Shown here in pieces: positions 1-8,310 of a stretch of DNA of 16,978 nucleotides. The DNA is from Defluviitaleaceae bacterium (GTDB taxonomy: Bacteria; Bacillota; Clostridia; Lachnospirales; UBA5962): positions 1-16,978 of the forward strand of contig WRFW01000214.1 in NCBI GenBank assembly GCA_009787435.1, read 5' to 3'. The position numbers and the translations under genes are program-made. Below the pieces are notes generated by a model, which was not told where the DNA came from, ran no database searches, and saw only the letters and a list, made by a program, of their open reading frames with translations. Positions within the stretch are counted from its first letter, which is position 1. The number at the start of each line of letters is the position of its first letter.

Positions 1-1362
<1,362 letters not shown>

Positions 1363-1377
1363 TACAGCTGAATGATT

Positions 1378-1411
1378 AACTATTCGCAAAATGAAACTTT
1401 TGCGAATAGTT
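1378..1411. repeat. Perfect 14-bp inverted repeat between kinase-like gene and small ORF
   Basis: Arms at 1378-1391 (AACTATTCGCAAAA) and 1398-1411 are perfectly complementary around a 6-base loop (TGAAAC). It lies 16 bases after the kinase-like stop codon and 16 bases before the ribosome site of the small ORF. Neither strand has a proper T-tract after the stem, so it is a doubtful intrinsic terminator; it could be a weak terminator, an mRNA stem or an operator for a dimeric repressor. Confidence 0.75.
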
Positions 1412-1439
1412 ATGTATTTATAAAATTGGAGGTGATAAA

Positions 1440-1619
1440 ATGCCATCAATACAAGAAATACGAGTTGACCAAAAAAGAAGATTATTTCAAGCCTTACAAA
1501 TTCAAAAAGAAAATGAGGGTAATGAAAAAGCAGCACTAAAAAAAATAATACTTTCTTTGGAAGCCGAAATGAACGAAGAAGACATAGCTTATGTAGAAAA
1601 AAAAATAGCAGAACTTTAA
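1440..1619 (+). CDS. Small 59-residue helical protein of unknown function
   Basis: ATG at 1440 is preceded by a strong ribosome site, GGAGGTG at 1428-1434, at good spacing, and the frame closes at TAA 1617-1619 just before a strong terminator. The protein begins MPSIQEIRVDQKRRLFQ and is made almost wholly of charged, helix-forming residues; a basic first half and an acidic second half (LEAEMNEEDIAYVEKKIAEL) suggest two packed helices. There is no signal peptide, membrane segment, Cys or recognised motif. No own promoter was found, so it may be read through from the kinase-like gene, 77 bases upstream. I do not recognise the family. Start, stop, ribosome site and terminator together make it a convincing gene. 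Confidence 0.75.
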   Translation: MPSIQEIRVDQKRRLFQALQIQKENEGNEKAALKKIILSLEAEMNEEDIAYVEKKIAEL

Positions 1620-1631
1620 AATTAAAATTTT

Positions 1632-1678
1632 TAAAAACCCGTATTCTCAAAATAAACTTCTGAGAATACGGGTTTTTA
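1632..1678. terminator. Bidirectional intrinsic terminator
   Basis: An 18-bp perfect stem (1632-1649 with 1661-1678) with an 11-base loop; the GC core is ACCCG/CGGGT, flanked by A-runs on one side and T-runs on the other, so it works on both strands. It ends the small + strand gene and, just past the TAA at 1680-1682, the - strand division operon. Confidence 0.92.
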
Positions 1679-1679
1679 T

Positions 1680-2909
1680 TTAGAAAAAATCTGAAAAGTA
1701 AGCTTCTTCAGAGGGTATTATCTTCTCTAATATTTTAAGCGTTGCTTCGTCTGTTTCTATTCTGCCTATCTCACGCAAATAAGTTGGGCTTCTATAGCTC
1801 ATAAGCATAGTTGTTAATGTGTTTATATTTAATTTAACTGGCTTTCCAAGGGCTTCTTTTCTTGAGATAGTTGCTGCTTCTTCATCATTAAAATATAATG
1901 AAAATATACCGTTATTCCATTCTAAAAGCTCATCTTCTATTATAAAATGAAATGGTCTGCTGCTATCTTTAAAAGGGTAAGAAATTAAAAATTTTTCCAC
2001 ATCAACTATTCTTGCCATATAATAAGGCTTTATAGTTTCTGTTATCTCGCTATCATCTAATAAAAATGCTATTGCTTGGTCTTCATAAATTTTTCCACGA
2101 ACTTCATTTATCATTGAAAAATGAGCACCAACAAAATTCCAAAGCCCATGCCTAGCTTCTTGGTTTAAGTATATCATTTCTTTTATGTGTAAAATCTCAT
2201 TTTCTATCCAATAAAACATAAAGCCTTCTGGCACTTTTTCTTCATTATAATAAACAGCTGCTAGCATTTCATCGCTATCCCATCTAAAATACTCGCTCCA
2301 TTCTAAATCACTGCGTATTAGTGAACCGTGGCTTTTTCTTGCAAACTTTTCATAAACTGCTCTCACATCTTCATTATCTTGCGGAAGCCTTGAAACGTGC
2401 CCAGAAACTTCAACTTTTCTAGGAATCTGTGTATCTTTCAAAGTAAAGCTCATAACATCTGAAATAATTTCCCATCCTTTTTTTCTATAATAAGGTATTG
2501 AATAAGGGTATAAATAAGAAATTGTTTGCCCGTTATTTTTCATTTCTTCTAAAGATTTCATAAGAATTCCTTTAACTAACCCAAGCCCTGAATATTCAGG
2601 ATAAGTTCCAACGCCTGTTACTCCACCCATAGCAAAAATTTTGCCATGTATGTTTACATGCATAGAATAAGTTGCAACTTGGGAAGCTAATTTCTCACCA
2701 TCAAACCAACCTATTACATTAGCTTTTTCTAAAATAGGAGCTTTTTCTTGCTCTATTTCAAAATCTTCCCACCCTATAGAACTCAAAGAATTGTTTGTAA
2801 TTTGAAAAACATAACGAAGCAAGTCGTTAAATTCTTTAACATCTTCTATGGTTAGCTTTTTAGCTGTTAATATAGTAGATTTTATATCTTTTGTATCTAA
2901 TATTTGCAT
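1680..2909 (-). CDS. Eis-type GNAT N-acetyltransferase
   Basis: 409 residues, the usual length for the Eis family, which consists of tandem GNAT folds plus a C-terminal SCP2-like domain and transfers acetyl groups from acetyl-CoA to amines. The N-terminal GNAT core is clear: GVTGVGTYPEYSGLGLVKG (about residues 96-114) is the acetyl-CoA pocket, although the usual Arg/Gln at its start is Ser107. SYLYPYSIPYYRKKGW (131-146) matches the region holding the catalytic Tyr of Eis. The chain ends in Phe, as in mycobacterial Eis, where the C-terminal carboxylate takes part in catalysis. The start ATG has AGGTGGG at good spacing, and the gene lies 12 bases after the ylmH stop, so it is probably the last gene of the division operon. 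Substrate unknown; aminoglycoside resistance should not be assumed. Confidence 0.88.
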   Translation of the reverse strand: MQILDTKDIKSTILTAKKLTIEDVKEFNDLLRYVFQITNNSLSSIGWEDFEIEQEKAPILEKANVIGWFDGEKLASQVATYSMHVNIHGKIFAMGGVTGVGTYPEYSGLGLVKGILMKSLEEMKNNGQTISYLYPYSIPYYRKKGWEIISDVMSFTLKDTQIPRKVEVSGHVSRLPQDNEDVRAVYEKFARKSHGSLIRSDLEWSEYFRWDSDEMLAAVYYNEEKVPEGFMFYWIENEILHIKEMIYLNQEARHGLWNFVGAHFSMINEVRGKIYEDQAIAFLLDDSEITETIKPYYMARIVDVEKFLISYPFKDSSRPFHFIIEDELLEWNNGIFSLYFNDEEAATISRKEALGKPVKLNINTLTTMLMSYRSPTYLREIGRIETDEATLKILEKIIPSEEAYFSDFF

Positions 2910-2921
2910 TTTCCCACCTAC

Positions 2922-3662
2922 TCACTTATAAATATGAATTTTAATGATAGTTCCAATCTCTTTTATAATTACTCTTCCCAAGCTCCTAACAGTTATAGTG
3001 TGTGTTTCTACAATATTAATATCTTTTTTAACTTCAGAGCCATTTATTTTAATTTTATTATTTTTCAAAAAATCTCTAGCGGTCGTTTTTGAAACATTAA
3101 ATGCAAAAGCAATAATGCTTGTAAGCTTTGAATCTATTTTGGAGCTGCTTTTTTCTACATATTTTTGCATAGGAATAAATAAATCATCGGTGTTAACTTT
3201 TTCTGCAGAAACACTATATTTTCCGATTCTATCGATAGAAATTATCGTATTTTCTATAGATTTGTGTATAAAAATTACACAATAGTCTTCAAAAATTAAT
3301 ATGTCCCCTATTCTATTTCTATCAATCCCATTTCCTAAAATTGTGCCTAATATATGCCTATGATTTGGCTCTCCATATTTATCATATATAAATTTAATAG
3401 CTGTTATTGGAAAATCATTAAAATTAATTTTTTTTTCAGAAACACCTATAATTACTCGCTCTAAATTAGCTTGCTCTTCAGTTAAAAGCCCGCCAAAAAT
3501 TTTAAATTCAATATTTTTATGTTCCTTTTTTACAACATCAATAGCAAGCTTTGCAATATTTGAATCTATAAAATATGAAAAATTATGATTGTTAGAACAC
3601 AAAAAAACCTGATCTAAAACTTTATTTATTGTAGTTTTCATCAGGTAATTATTGTTATTCAT
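2922..3662 (-). CDS. ylmH: YlmH, S4-domain RNA-binding protein
   Basis: 246 residues, close to the family length. The middle contains the signature HRHILGTILGNGIDRNRIGDI (about 101-121), and the C-terminus is an S4 RNA-binding domain (about 176-240: KTTARDFLKNNKIKING, then a hydrophobic strand). YlmH of Bacillus binds the ribosome and has been linked to rescue of stalled ribosomes; the gene sits by tradition in the division cluster. The ATG overlaps the ylmG stop by four bases (ATGA at 3659-3662), and AGGAG lies 7 bases before it, indicating translational coupling. The divIVA gene that usually follows is replaced by the Eis-type gene. A hairpin with a T-tract lies inside codons 6-21 (separate entry). 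Confidence 0.93.
   Translation of the reverse strand: MNNNNYLMKTTINKVLDQVFLCSNNHNFSYFIDSNIAKLAIDVVKKEHKNIEFKIFGGLLTEEQANLERVIIGVSEKKINFNDFPITAIKFIYDKYGEPNHRHILGTILGNGIDRNRIGDILIFEDYCVIFIHKSIENTIISIDRIGKYSVSAEKVNTDDLFIPMQKYVEKSSSKIDSKLTSIIAFAFNVSKTTARDFLKNNKIKINGSEVKKDINIVETHTITVRSLGRVIIKEIGTIIKIHIYK
3601..3646 (-). terminator. Possible terminator-like hairpin inside the start of ylmH
   Basis: On the - strand, ACCTGAT (3646-3640) pairs with ATCAGGT (3613-3607), and AAAAC (3638-3634) pairs with GTTTT (3620-3616), leaving a small internal bulge and a 13-base loop. The stem is followed at once by seven T residues (3607-3601). This is the form of an intrinsic terminator, but it lies in the coding sequence and is only moderately stable, so it may act as a partial attenuator or be chance. 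Confidence 0.35.
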
Positions 3663-3943
3663 CTTAATGCTCCTAAAAAAATAATTATAGCATTTTCAGA
3701 AATTCTTATAAAAAATAAAAGTATTATTGGAGAAAAATCTAACATCATCCCAGGGCCACCCAAAGGAGACTTATCTAAAAGTCTTCTTATAGGTGCTAGG
3801 AGAGGCTCTGTTAAAGAATAAATAATTCCTAACAGCTGAGATGGCCTCCCCATTGAAATCCATGAAAGAATAAATCTAACAAATATTAATATATACATAA
3901 TATTAGCAAACAATCTAACGGAACTTATAATAGTATCTATCAT
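3659..3943 (-). CDS. ylmG: YlmG/YggT family membrane protein
   Basis: 94 residues with two membrane helices (about residues 6-30 and 67-92) joined by the family signature SLTEPLLAPIRRLLDKSPLGGPGMMLDFSPIILLF. YggT proteins sit in the cytoplasmic membrane beside division genes; their exact job is not settled, with proposed roles in membrane or division-site organisation. The gene starts 13 bases after the sepF stop, with a weak purine-rich site (AAAAGAG) before the ATG, and its stop overlaps the ylmH start. The order sepF-ylmG-ylmH is the classic Gram-positive one, so identification is secure even though the protein is short. Confidence 0.94.
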   Translation of the reverse strand: MIDTIISSVRLFANIMYILIFVRFILSWISMGRPSQLLGIIYSLTEPLLAPIRRLLDKSPLGGPGMMLDFSPIILLFFIRISENAIIIFLGALR

Positions 3944-3956
3944 AAATATCTCTTTT

Positions 3957-4559
3957 CTATACTAATCCATTTTTAAAAGCGTGAGTTGTGCCTGTTTTTT
4001 TCATTTTCTTCTTAAAATCTGTGGAAATTTCATCAATCTTAGAACCATAAGGCCCTGCTATGAAAACACCCTCATCAAATTTAGATATTTCAGCATTTAA
4101 TGTGTAAATACCACCACAAATAAATTTAAAAACACTTTCTCTACTTTCTTCTTCATTTTCTTCTAAACCGCCTTGTAGCAAAGTTAGCTCTTCAATATCT
4201 TGCCTTTGAGATTTTTTTAAGCTGAAAATAACAAAATTACCATCTTTAATTCTATCTATTATTAACATTGCTTCTTCACAATTTTTAGGAGAAATAGTTG
4301 AAGCTATCATTTCCACAGGGGAAAGCGGTGTATATGTTCTTTCAGCATATTGTGAAGAATGCCCATGTTGTGGTTTATCAACTAAAGTTAATACCGGTCT
4401 TTCTGGTCTAGCTCTATTGCTAGCAACAGACCCTGAAGAGCGATTGTTTGAAGAAGAACGCCCATAAGAAGACTCTTCTTCAAAGAATTCCTCATCATCA
4501 TAATCGTCCACATCTGGTGCACCTAGCAATATGTTTTTAAATTTTTCTACAAATGACAT
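3957..4559 (-). CDS. sepF: SepF, FtsZ-binding cell division protein (long variant)
   Basis: 200 residues, against about 150 in Bacillus. The N-terminus MSFVEKFKNILLG forms the short amphipathic membrane-anchoring helix, followed by an acidic, Ser/Asn-rich linker (about 15-75). The SepF core runs from about 82 to 171 (PVEMIASTISPKNCEEAMLIIDRIKDGNFVIFSLKK..., ending EGVFIAGP). SepF polymerises into rings that tether FtsZ to the membrane and help septum assembly. Two oddities: an acidic insertion around 120-143 (DIEELTLLQGGLEENEEESRES) just before the strand that normally reads DFLSG (here FKFICGG), and a basic tail of about 30 residues after the core (KKKMKKTGTTHAFKNGLV). It is the first gene after a good promoter. 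Ribosome site GAGAGG, about 10 bases before the ATG. Confidence 0.92.
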   Translation of the reverse strand: MSFVEKFKNILLGAPDVDDYDDEEFFEEESSYGRSSSNNRSSGSVASNRARPERPVLTLVDKPQHGHSSQYAERTYTPLSPVEMIASTISPKNCEEAMLIIDRIKDGNFVIFSLKKSQRQDIEELTLLQGGLEENEEESRESVFKFICGGIYTLNAEISKFDEGVFIAGPYGSKIDEISTDFKKKMKKTGTTHAFKNGLV

Positions 4560-4599
4560 TTTTTAATATACCTCTCTTTTTTAAATATTCTTGGCTTTT

Positions 4600-4628
4600 A
4601 TTATGAACGAAAACAATAAATTTGTCAA
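4600..4628 (-). promoter_or_regulatory. Sigma-A promoter of the sepF-ylmG-ylmH operon
   Basis: On the - strand: -35 TTGACA (4628-4623, perfect), 17-base spacer, -10 CATAAT (4605-4600). Transcription is predicted to start near 4593, giving a leader of about 34 bases before the sepF ATG. Confidence 0.8.
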
Positions 4629-4651
4629 TAAAATTTCACATAAAATTTATG

Positions 4652-4673
4652 AAAAAGTTTATATAAACTTTTT
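4652..4673 (-). terminator. AT-only palindrome at the 3' end of the HlyD-like gene
   Basis: A perfect 22-bp palindrome (AAAAAGTTTAT and its complement), overlapping the stop codon of the HlyD-like gene and ending in five T on the - strand. It could be a weak terminator just before the sepF promoter; with a single GC pair per arm, its strength is doubtful. Confidence 0.35.
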
Positions 4674-6324
4674 AAAATACTGCCATTCCCTCGTATACTA
4701 ATATATTTTGTGCGTTTGATATTATTCTATCATGTGGATTTAACCCAAACCTGCCTTGGTTATTAAGTGAAACTATAGCATAGTCTCTATAAAAAACTAA
4801 ATTTTCTAAGTCTAAAGGTCTAAATTCTGCAATACCAATATTTGCTCTAAAAATTCCTTCTTCTGTAATTAAATTATAAACTTCATAAGCTTGACCAACG
4901 CTATTTATTATAGTGTACCCTAGATTAATTTGATTAGTTTCTTGAGGAATCAATATATACCCATCATCATTGTTTTGTCTGTAAGAAAGTAGCCTAACTC
5001 GCCTAATTTCTATAGGAAGTATACTATTTTCAAAAGTTTGCACATATATATAACGATAGCTAACTTCTTCACCTAAAGAAGTAACAAAATTATGTATAAC
5101 TGTGAAATTTTCTGGCACTTTCAAAAAAGAACGTGTCGCTAATGCTTCCCTAGGAACTTTCATGCCTGTAACTTCCACATCGGCTAGTCTAAACCTAACA
5201 GTCCTTTTATTCAAAAACTCTGAAACGGAATCTCTAGTTTTAAAGATTACAAAGCTTTGCTCTGCACCAGCAGCTTCTAAATGGTGAACTACCATATTAA
5301 TCATTTGAAAATAACCATATGAATTTTTTAAATGAAGAACCACATTTGAACCTAATGAAAGATTCATCAATCTTTCATTATAAATATGAGAAGCTATATA
5401 CCAATCATTAGAGTTTATAATTCTGAAAGCATCATCCCCAGAGTATGCCATTTCCTCAGTTCTATTAAGGGTTACTTCCATAGAAGTTTGCAAACTAGTT
5501 AATGAATACATATTAACAGGTGTTAACCATTCAAAACTATCTATATAGCTTGTGAAGATACCGTTATTAGCTGCTGTTAAATTATTTTGAATTTGAGAAG
5601 CTATGTTAGTTTCGAGAACACCATCTGAATTGGATAAATTAGACAAATCACTTTCTGTCGATAAAAAAAGGCTATTTCTTATTTCTATATAGCTCAAAAG
5701 GGTTGATTCTAATTCTGCTGTAAAGTTGTTCACGTTGAGAAGTGCTAGCTCTCGCATGTGTTCATTTATGCTTTGGCTAGTTTCTCTTTGCTCTATCTCA
5801 TGAGAAAAAGGAGTTCTAAAATTAGTGTTTTGCGTTTGAGTTTCTAAACTATTTTCTTGTATATAATCTTCTTCAAGATGTTCATAATCATCTAATGTTT
5901 GTGGGAAATCAATAATGCTTACACTTGCAATATTTTGACCCCTCCGCACTCTTTCACCCTCATTCACATGAAAGCTTATATTGCCGGTTAAATTTGAAGT
6001 GTAAAAGCTTTCATTTCTCACTACTATTCCAGTTTCTAATCTATCGTAAATAACAGTTACTAGCTCCACTGTAGTAGTTGGAATTTGTTCATTAGTCAAA
6101 TAATTTAAAAGCGAACCTATAACAGTAGTAATAAGCCCAATAGCTATTACACAGAGAACTATAGCTGTTGCTCTTTCTTCTTGTTTGGCTCTTTTAAGCC
6201 TTTCTTTTTCTATTCTTTTAGATTTGTTAGATTTTAGAGGAACGGAGGTTTTTGGCACATCTTTTCTTACATTTTTAACTGGTCTATTTATATCTTTTCT
6301 TGTTACTCTTTGTTTTGCGACCAA
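4672..6324 (-). CDS. HlyD-like membrane fusion/adaptor protein of the division cluster
   Basis: About 550 residues. The basic cytoplasmic N-terminus (KSKRIEKERLKRAKQEER) is followed by a single membrane helix (TAIVLCVIAIGLITTVIGSLL), then a long extracytoplasmic part. NISFHVNEGERVRRGQNIASVS is the first half of an HlyD/biotinyl-lipoyl-like barrel-sandwich; a long mostly helical middle and a beta-rich C-terminal part follow. Proteins of this type stand upstream of yggS-sepF in many clostridia; their role is not known and no ABC exporter partner is nearby. Start choice: AGGTGGTGAT (6341-6332) closely matches the anti-SD and overlaps two in-frame GTG codons (6339, 6336), so the in-frame TTG at 6324-6322 is the better start; an ATG at 6329 is out of frame. 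The maximal frame would extend to 6339. Longer than I expect for the family. Confidence 0.78.
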   Translation of the reverse strand: MVAKQRVTRKDINRPVKNVRKDVPKTSVPLKSNKSKRIEKERLKRAKQEERATAIVLCVIAIGLITTVIGSLLNYLTNEQIPTTTVELVTVIYDRLETGIVVRNESFYTSNLTGNISFHVNEGERVRRGQNIASVSIIDFPQTLDDYEHLEEDYIQENSLETQTQNTNFRTPFSHEIEQRETSQSINEHMRELALLNVNNFTAELESTLLSYIEIRNSLFLSTESDLSNLSNSDGVLETNIASQIQNNLTAANNGIFTSYIDSFEWLTPVNMYSLTSLQTSMEVTLNRTEEMAYSGDDAFRIINSNDWYIASHIYNERLMNLSLGSNVVLHLKNSYGYFQMINMVVHHLEAAGAEQSFVIFKTRDSVSEFLNKRTVRFRLADVEVTGMKVPREALATRSFLKVPENFTVIHNFVTSLGEEVSYRYIYVQTFENSILPIEIRRVRLLSYRQNNDDGYILIPQETNQINLGYTIINSVGQAYEVYNLITEEGIFRANIGIAEFRPLDLENLVFYRDYAIVSLNNQGRFGLNPHDRIISNAQNILVYEGMAVF

Positions 6325-6325
6325 A

Positions 6326-6354
6326 TCATATATCACCACCTGCTCACATATAAT
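6326..6354 (+). promoter_or_regulatory. Possible sigma-E-like promoter of ylbJ
   Basis: CATATAAT at 6347-6354 fits the CATA-type -10 of mother-cell sporulation promoters and also contains a sigma-A TATAAT (6349-6354). TCATATA at 6326-6332 resembles a sigma-E -35 at 14-base spacing; there is no TTGACA. ylbJ of Bacillus is sigma-E dependent, which favours this reading. The predicted start site is within a base or two of the ATG at 6360. The site overlaps the translation start of the divergent HlyD-like gene. Confidence 0.4.
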
Positions 6355-6359
6355 CTTAT

Positions 6360-7262
6360 ATGATTATAACATTAATTTTAATTTTTTTCAATAGTTTATT
6401 GCTACTTTTTTCGGCAGAAGCCATAAATGCCGCAAGAGAGGGTTTAGAAACTTGGCTTATAAACGTTGTTCCGGCACTTTTTCCTTTCATGGTTGCTACC
6501 AACATTATTTTAAAAACGATAGTAATAAAGCCCTCTAAAATAGGAATTGCATTATCAAAAATTTTTAACATTTATAACCCGTTTTTTTTGCCGTTTATAG
6601 TAGGGTTCACAGCCGGTGCCCCTCTTTCTTCAAAAGTAATTGCAGAACTTTTAAGAAAAAATGAGATTACCCAAAATGAAGCCCAAAGACTTTTAAGCTT
6701 TTGCAGTAATATAGGAATAGTATTTATTTTAGGAACAGTAGGAAGCATATTAAACGATATAGCACTAGCAAAAAATATTTTAATAATACATTATCTTTCC
6801 GCATTAGTAACTGGGTTTTTATTTAGATTTTACAAATATAGAGAACAAAATATAAAGCTTAAAATTAATATAGATGAGAAAAAGCAACAAGCTTTCAGCA
6901 CAGTTTTTAAAGATAGCATAATTGTTTCTGTTAAAAATATTTTAATGATAGGCGGTTATATAATATTTTTCAGTGTGATAATACAATTTTTAATAATAAG
7001 TAGAGTTCCGCACTATATATCACAAATTTCAGAATATGAACAAATAAAGGCACTCGCTTATGGCTTTATAGAAATAACGACAGCTTTAAACTATACAAAT
7101 TCAGCAATAGTTATTACTACCATTTTATCTTTCACTGGCATTTCAATTATAAGCCAATCAATAGCATTTTTAGAAAAGACAGGTATCAATTTTAAAGTTT
7201 TTATATTAAGCAAAATATTACACGCTACAATAGCTTTTATATTAAGCACTATTGTTTTTTAA
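6360..7262 (+). CDS. ylbJ: YlbJ/SpoVV sporulation membrane protein (short form)
   Basis: 300 residues, almost all in hydrophobic helices. It matches the YlbJ family of nucleoside-recognition (Gate) proteins: AINAAREGLETWLINVVPALFPFMVATNII near the N-terminus, PFIVGFTAGAPLSSKVIAELL, EAQRLLSFCSNIGIVFILGTVG, KNILMIGGYIIFFSVIIQFL, ALAYGFIEITTALNY, and a GLSV-like block (TGISIISQSIAFL). In Bacillus, YlbJ (SpoVV) acts in the mother cell, where it helps move dipicolinic acid into the forespore. It is about 100 residues shorter than the Bacillus protein, and the usual SGYPMGAK motif reads AGAPLSSK. No ribosome site precedes the ATG; the mRNA may be leaderless. The 3' end overlaps the convergent lipoprotein gene by 14 bases. 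Family assignment good; a spore role is inferred. Confidence 0.82.
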   Translation: MIITLILIFFNSLLLLFSAEAINAAREGLETWLINVVPALFPFMVATNIILKTIVIKPSKIGIALSKIFNIYNPFFLPFIVGFTAGAPLSSKVIAELLRKNEITQNEAQRLLSFCSNIGIVFILGTVGSILNDIALAKNILIIHYLSALVTGFLFRFYKYREQNIKLKINIDEKKQQAFSTVFKDSIIVSVKNILMIGGYIIFFSVIIQFLIISRVPHYISQISEYEQIKALAYGFIEITTALNYTNSAIVITTILSFTGISIISQSIAFLEKTGINFKVFILSKILHATIAFILSTIVF

Positions 7263-8253
7263 CAATCTCATAATAAGGTGTGCGGGCAAGTGTTAAAACT
7301 TCTTCACCGCCTAAATCAAAAAAAGCTTCTGCTGCTATGTTTCTATTTCTTATAGCTTCATTGTATGCTTCTAATATAGTTTGATTTATTGTTATTGAAA
7401 AATTATCTTGAGAGCTTAAACTATTTTCTTCTGAATAAATTATAGCACGCACACGTGGAAAATTAAGTAGAAAATCGTAATGTTTTTTCAAAAAATTAAC
7501 AGCTTCACTTATATGATAGCTATGATTAATTGTAGAAAAATGACTTACACCAAAAGTTACCATTATAGGCAAAGAAAAATAGTTATGATAAAAAAAATTA
7601 AAACGCTCTCTCGTTCCCTCTCTATGGGTTCTTTTTTCAGTTAAATAAACTTTTTGAGTTATTCCTAGCCAATCTACATAATCTAAACCAGGGAAAAACT
7701 GATGAGAGTCTAAAACATCATTTTCAAATATATTCCACACAAAAATGGAATGGGGTGCATGCTCTCTAAAAACATTTCTAGCATATTTAAAAAATTCAAC
7801 ATAATCACTAGCATTATAATTATTTGCTCTTGCATTAGGAAAAAACTTTATAAAAGTTTGTGTGCTAAACAAACCTAAATTTCTTGCAAAACTTTCTAAA
7901 TAAGTCTTATCAAAAGGCATAAGTCTATCTCTATGCGAAATAATTATAAGCGGAGTTCTTCTAGCTGAAATTATTTCTAGAAATCTAAGCTCATCAAAAT
8001 TAGTTAAATACATATTTAAAGCGTATATATTATGTAACGCTGTTTGGCTTTCAAAAGAGCTAATATTTTGCGGCAAAAATGCCCCAATTTGAACGTATGA
8101 AGAATGTTCACCAGGGGAAGTAGTGCGAAGCATTTCAGTAAAAATAGGATTTTTAACGTAACTAGCCTGCTCTGCTTCAATATATTCATCATAATTAATA
8201 TATGAAGTGGCATTGCAAGCAACTAATATTAATAAAAATAAAATTTTAAGCAT
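7249..8253 (-). CDS. GH26-like lipoprotein, probably catalytically dead
   Basis: 334 residues. The N-terminus MLKILFLLILVACN is a short lipoprotein signal with lipobox LVAC (Cys13), so it should be anchored outside the membrane. The rest resembles the GH26 beta-mannanase TIM barrel: LPIIIS-type strands, NASDYVEFFKYARNVFREHAPHSIFVWNIF and FFPGLDYVDWLGIT match the family's DYV..(W)R.V...FR..A..NI.WVW and YYPGDDYVDWIG blocks. The acid/base Glu expected before the DYV block appears absent (IKFFPNARANNY where the family has HEMNG), and the later nucleophile strand reads LPIMVTFGV where an E is expected. It may thus bind a polysaccharide without cutting it. ATG with GGAG at 5-base spacing. Convergent with ylbJ, suggesting but not proving a sporulation or cell-wall context. 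Confidence 0.68.
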   Translation of the reverse strand: MLKILFLLILVACNATSYINYDEYIEAEQASYVKNPIFTEMLRTTSPGEHSSYVQIGAFLPQNISSFESQTALHNIYALNMYLTNFDELRFLEIISARRTPLIIISHRDRLMPFDKTYLESFARNLGLFSTQTFIKFFPNARANNYNASDYVEFFKYARNVFREHAPHSIFVWNIFENDVLDSHQFFPGLDYVDWLGITQKVYLTEKRTHREGTRERFNFFYHNYFSLPIMVTFGVSHFSTINHSYHISEAVNFLKKHYDFLLNFPRVRAIIYSEENSLSSQDNFSITINQTILEAYNEAIRNRNIAAEAFFDLGGEEVLTLARTPYYEIVKKQ

Positions 8254-8278
8254 ATATTCTCCATTTCACAATTCTTTC

Positions 8279-8297
8279 AAAAAACTTAACAGTTTTT
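8279..8297 (-). terminator. Weak terminator after recU
   Basis: On the - strand AAAAACT (8297-8291) pairs with AGTTTTT (8286-8280) around loop GTTA, ending in a run of six T. Only one GC pair, so weak. It lies in the 57-base gap between recU and the lipoprotein gene. Confidence 0.35.
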
Positions 8298-8310
8298 AGA
8301 GGGGCTCAAT

